The position numbers and the translations under genes are program-made. 10,079 nucleotides of DNA from Akkermansiaceae bacterium UBA5688 (GTDB lineage Bacteria > Verrucomicrobiota > Verrucomicrobiia > Verrucomicrobiales > Akkermansiaceae): contig DIHU01000054.1 in NCBI GenBank assembly GCA_002420315.1, positions 1-10,079 of the forward strand. Reading direction: 5' to 3'. Below are positions 7,547-10,079 of the stretch, piece after piece (position 1 is the first letter of the stretch; the number at the start of each line of letters is the position of its first letter). A model generated the notes under the pieces. It had not been told where the DNA came from. It made no database searches and saw only the letters and a list, made by a program, of their open reading frames with translations.

Positions 7547-8719
7547 ATGTTCCAAGGTGCTCGCCAGCCGATGCCCGATAAAGAAAGTATCCTTGAAATC
7601 GAAAGTCTTTCGAGTTCGCGAAGAGATCGTCTTCGGTTCGTGCAGTTTTTGTTCGATCTTTATCAAAACGCCCCTTTGTGGGTCCCGCCCTTGATTCGCG
7701 ATGAACTCAAGTCTCTTGATGCTAGAGCCAATCCTGGATTGGAGAATTGTGAACTCCAACTTTGGTTAGCTATACGTAATGGCAGGTGTGTCGGGCGGAT
7801 CGCAGGAGTGATTCATCGTCGGGATAATAAACTCCGTAACGTGGAGGCGGCGCGATTCTGTTTGCTGGACTTCGAAGATGATCCGGCAGTGGCGAGGCTT
7901 CTTTTGGAAACTGTCGAAAACTGGGCAGTGGAAAAAGAAATGACCCTTCTTGAAGGTCCTTTTGGGCTGACTACCTTTGAGCGGTCGGCGGTGCTCGTTG
8001 ATGGTTTTGATCGGCTTCCAACTGTTGTTTCCTCGTATAATTTCCCTTATTATGGGCCGGTCATTGAGTCGTGTGGCTTCGCTAAGGAAGTTGATTATGT
8101 TGAGCACCGTTTTGAGTTGCCTCCTGAGCTAAACTCGAAATACCAGCGGGTTGCTCAATATGCTTTGAAGAAAAAAAAGCTACGCTTGGTCGAAAAGAAA
8201 TCAGTAAGTGAATTGCGCCCGCTGGGGCGTGAAATTTTCAAGCTGATTAATGCTGCTTATTCGGATCTCTACGAATTCACTCCAATGACAAATAGTGAAA
8301 TCGATGCACTAATAAAAAAGTTTTTTAACCTTATCGACCCGCGCTTTGTGAAATTGGTAGTCGATACGGAAGACAAGATCGTAGCCCTAGGGGTCGCTAT
8401 GCCCTCGTGGTCTGGTTTAATGCAGAAATTAAAAGGTAGGATGAGACGTATTTTTCTAGCTTGGCTGGGCGGGGAGCTGAAAGGGAGCCGTGATACGCTG
8501 GATCTCTACCTGATCGCGGTCGAGCCAGAACTTCGGAACGCCGGGTTGAACGCGATTGTCATGCAGGAGATGCACCAGGCTGCGGCCGCCGCTGGTTTCA
8601 AATGGGTGGAAACGAACGGCGAACTCGAGACGAATTCACAAGTGCTTTCGCTTTGGAAAGATATCGAGCACGAGACTCACAAGCGCCGCCGAATCTACTC
8701 GAAGGCGCTTGCGTCCTGA
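7547..8719 (+). CDS. GNAT-like N-acetyltransferase family protein
   Basis: A 390-residue cytoplasmic protein with two acetyltransferase-like lobes; the substrate is unknown. The N-terminal lobe has the marks of a family usually annotated as GNAT N-acetyltransferase: FVQFLFDLYQNAPLWVPPL (31-49), WLAIRNGRCVGRIAGVIHR (73-91), LLEGPFGLTTFERSAVLVDG (134-153) and SYNFPYYGPVIESCGFAKEVDY (163-184). A basic linker (KKKKLRLVEKK, 208-218) follows. The C-terminal lobe has a GNAT-like strand-helix, LYLIAVEPELRNAGLNAIVMQEM (320-342), then WVETNGELETNSQVLSLWKD. The canonical acetyl-CoA loop (Q/R-x-x-G-x-G/A) is only loosely met by ELRNAG. ATG 7547 has a weak AAGAG about 9 bases upstream; ATG 7571 would drop only eight residues. 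The gene stands alone, with its stop five bases from the stop of the converging esterase gene. Confidence 0.78.
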   Translation: MFQGARQPMPDKESILEIESLSSSRRDRLRFVQFLFDLYQNAPLWVPPLIRDELKSLDARANPGLENCELQLWLAIRNGRCVGRIAGVIHRRDNKLRNVEAARFCLLDFEDDPAVARLLLETVENWAVEKEMTLLEGPFGLTTFERSAVLVDGFDRLPTVVSSYNFPYYGPVIESCGFAKEVDYVEHRFELPPELNSKYQRVAQYALKKKKLRLVEKKSVSELRPLGREIFKLINAAYSDLYEFTPMTNSEIDALIKKFFNLIDPRFVKLVVDTEDKIVALGVAMPSWSGLMQKLKGRMRRIFLAWLGGELKGSRDTLDLYLIAVEPELRNAGLNAIVMQEMHQAAAAAGFKWVETNGELETNSQVLSLWKDIEHETHKRRRIYSKALAS

Positions 8720-8724
8720 TTATT

Positions 8725-10079
8725 TTAGTCCGTCGTGAAGGGGGAAGCTGGGAGGCCTTCCTTATTGTAAAGATTGATGCCGACAGGGTTAGATTCGTAA
8801 CCGAAGCGGACGTGCTGTGGGTTCTTAACTTCGTCGTGCCAAACCACAACATCTTTGCCGTCGATTTTGGCATTAGCCCAGTGCCACTTGCCGGCTTTAT
8901 CTTGAATAGAGAAACGGGCTAATTCTGCGCCCTTGGTTTCCTTCATTGGGTCCAAGCCTTTTTTCTCCCCGGTCGTGAGGCCGGAGCCGACGTAGTCGAA
9001 CGAAACTCTGATCTTAGACCCTTCTTTTTTCATTGATCTGTAGAGTGGTCCGGATGGAACAACGTTTTTGGCGTAGTCCTTCGCGAGAGCCCAAAGCGCG
9101 AGGCGTTTGCCAACATCTTGTTTGTTCTTAGGGTGGATGTCTTTCGCGTCTCCGATGTCGATGATGACTGCCATTCCAGTTTTAGGGAGACGCAGCGCGC
9201 GGCGTTGTCCTTCGCGAACTGGGCCCCAGCCACCACCTTCGGGTTTGTCTCCGGGGTTTTGGAAATTGGCGAGTTGAACCCAGTAGAAGGAAAGTTCTTC
9301 GTTATCGAAGGCCGAGCGCCATCCTTTCACGAGCCCTTCCTTGAGGTGATCGTAGCGGAGTCCATCACCGGCGTTGGATTCACCCTGATACCAGATTGCA
9401 CCACGTGCGCTGAGTGGCGTAAGTGCATGAACCATTCCGTTGTAGATTTGCACGGCACCTCCCTTAGGATTCGCTTTCTTACCCTCGGCACGAGCCTTGG
9501 CAACGGCATCAAGATTCTCTACATAGTCCTTCAGGTTGGGAACTGATTTGAAACCGACTGGTGGAGTCCATGGTTCGATGCGAGTGCCGCCCCAGTTTGT
9601 CCCAACGAGGCCGATGGGAACGTTAAGTTCCTTTTGGAGTTCGCGCCCAAAGTAGTAGCCAACTGCGCTGAAGCCAGGAATGGTCGCCGGCGAGCAGATC
9701 TGCCACTGACCCCGGGGATCTTTTTCAGGCTCCGGTTTTGCCACGTGCCCAGGGACATTAAAGAGGCGGATTTTCGGGTGATTTGCTGCTGCAATTTCTT
9801 CCTTAGGATTCAGAGAGCGGTTAACCGCCCACTCCATGTTAGATTGTCCTGAGCAGATCCAGACTTCTCCGAGAAGGACGTCTTTAATTTCGACTATATT
9901 CTTACCTTTAATAGTCATGGTGTGGGGCTTGTTGTCTGCCGTGAGAGATGGGAGATCAACCCGCCAAGAGCCTTCGTTCGTTGCAGTTGTTTCCAAGGTT
10001 TTACCGCCGAGAGACACACTAACACGTTCCCCGGGATCGGCGGTTCCCCAGACACGGATCGGCGCTTTTTGCTGTAAAA
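8725..10079 (-). CDS. Sialate O-acetylesterase, N-terminus beyond window
   Basis: A secreted-type SGNH-fold esterase of the sialate O-acetylesterase (SASA, formerly DUF303) family, which removes O-acetyl groups from sialic acids or related acetylated glycans. The frame stays open to the window edge, so the beginning is missing, probably a signal peptide and a few dozen residues. The visible 450 residues start in the typical VLQ-K-APIRVWGTADPGERV block. Catalytic motifs follow: CSGQSNMEW (visible residues about 75-83, nucleophile Ser79), VGTNWGGTRIEPW (158-170), GAIWYQGESNAG (226-237) and DIGDAKDIHPKNKQDVGKRLALWAL (307-331), with Asp313 and His315 as the probable DxH pair. The C-terminus ends at LPASPFTTD, normal for the short form. 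All expected active-site residues are present, so it should be active. Substrate could be sialic acid or acetylated plant or algal polysaccharide. No polysaccharide utilisation genes are visible beside it. Confidence 0.93.
   Translation of the reverse strand, partial: LQQKAPIRVWGTADPGERVSVSLGGKTLETTATNEGSWRVDLPSLTADNKPHTMTIKGKNIVEIKDVLLGEVWICSGQSNMEWAVNRSLNPKEEIAAANHPKIRLFNVPGHVAKPEPEKDPRGQWQICSPATIPGFSAVGYYFGRELQKELNVPIGLVGTNWGGTRIEPWTPPVGFKSVPNLKDYVENLDAVAKARAEGKKANPKGGAVQIYNGMVHALTPLSARGAIWYQGESNAGDGLRYDHLKEGLVKGWRSAFDNEELSFYWVQLANFQNPGDKPEGGGWGPVREGQRRALRLPKTGMAVIIDIGDAKDIHPKNKQDVGKRLALWALAKDYAKNVVPSGPLYRSMKKEGSKIRVSFDYVGSGLTTGEKKGLDPMKETKGAELARFSIQDKAGKWHWANAKIDGKDVVVWHDEVKNPQHVRFGYESNPVGINLYNKEGLPASPFTTD

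Noticed and set aside
8602..8922. 106-codon + strand open frame spanning the GNAT/esterase junction
   Set aside because: It overlaps the ends of two convincing genes in other frames and has no recognisable domain.

Overview
The window looks like chromosomal DNA from a Verrucomicrobiota (possibly Planctomycetota-related) bacterium. The evidence is the mix of families: a remnant of a DUF1501 protein, a secreted PQQ-type beta-propeller protein beginning with a WPQFRG motif, a secreted vanadium-haloperoxidase/PAP2-like protein with a C-terminal module of a type common in Verrucomicrobiota, and a sialate O-acetylesterase. This assignment is inference from protein families; no rRNA or other taxonomic marker is present. 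Base composition looks even across the window, with no obvious recently acquired island.

Layout from left to right: (1) ileS, isoleucyl-tRNA synthetase, + strand, 112-2829, complete. (2) Tail to tail with it, a vanadium-dependent haloperoxidase/PAP2-like secreted protein, - strand, 2854-4887. (3) Divergent from that, a secreted PQQ-like beta-propeller protein, + strand, about 5032-6318. (4) Tail to tail with it, a 75-codon C-terminal remnant of a DUF1501 protein, - strand, 6327-6554, lying directly behind the stop codon of (5) an apparently intact DUF445 membrane protein, - strand, 6555-7304. (6) After a 242-bp divergent intergenic region, a GNAT-like N-acetyltransferase family protein, + strand, 7547-8719. 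(7) Five bases beyond its stop, converging, a sialate O-acetylesterase, - strand, 8725 to the window edge, lacking its N-terminus.

Strands alternate almost gene by gene, so no multi-gene operon is visible. The genes are best read as independent units: one essential translation gene, three exported proteins (haloperoxidase-like, beta-propeller, esterase), one membrane protein, one acyltransferase-like protein and one gene relic. No tRNA, rRNA, CRISPR array, insertion sequence or prophage is visible.

I found no convincing new multi-gene system. The points most worth a second look are the DUF1501 relic fused in frame behind the DUF445 stop codon, the complete set of vanadate-binding residues in the haloperoxidase-like protein, and the altered HIGH and KMSKS signatures of IleRS.
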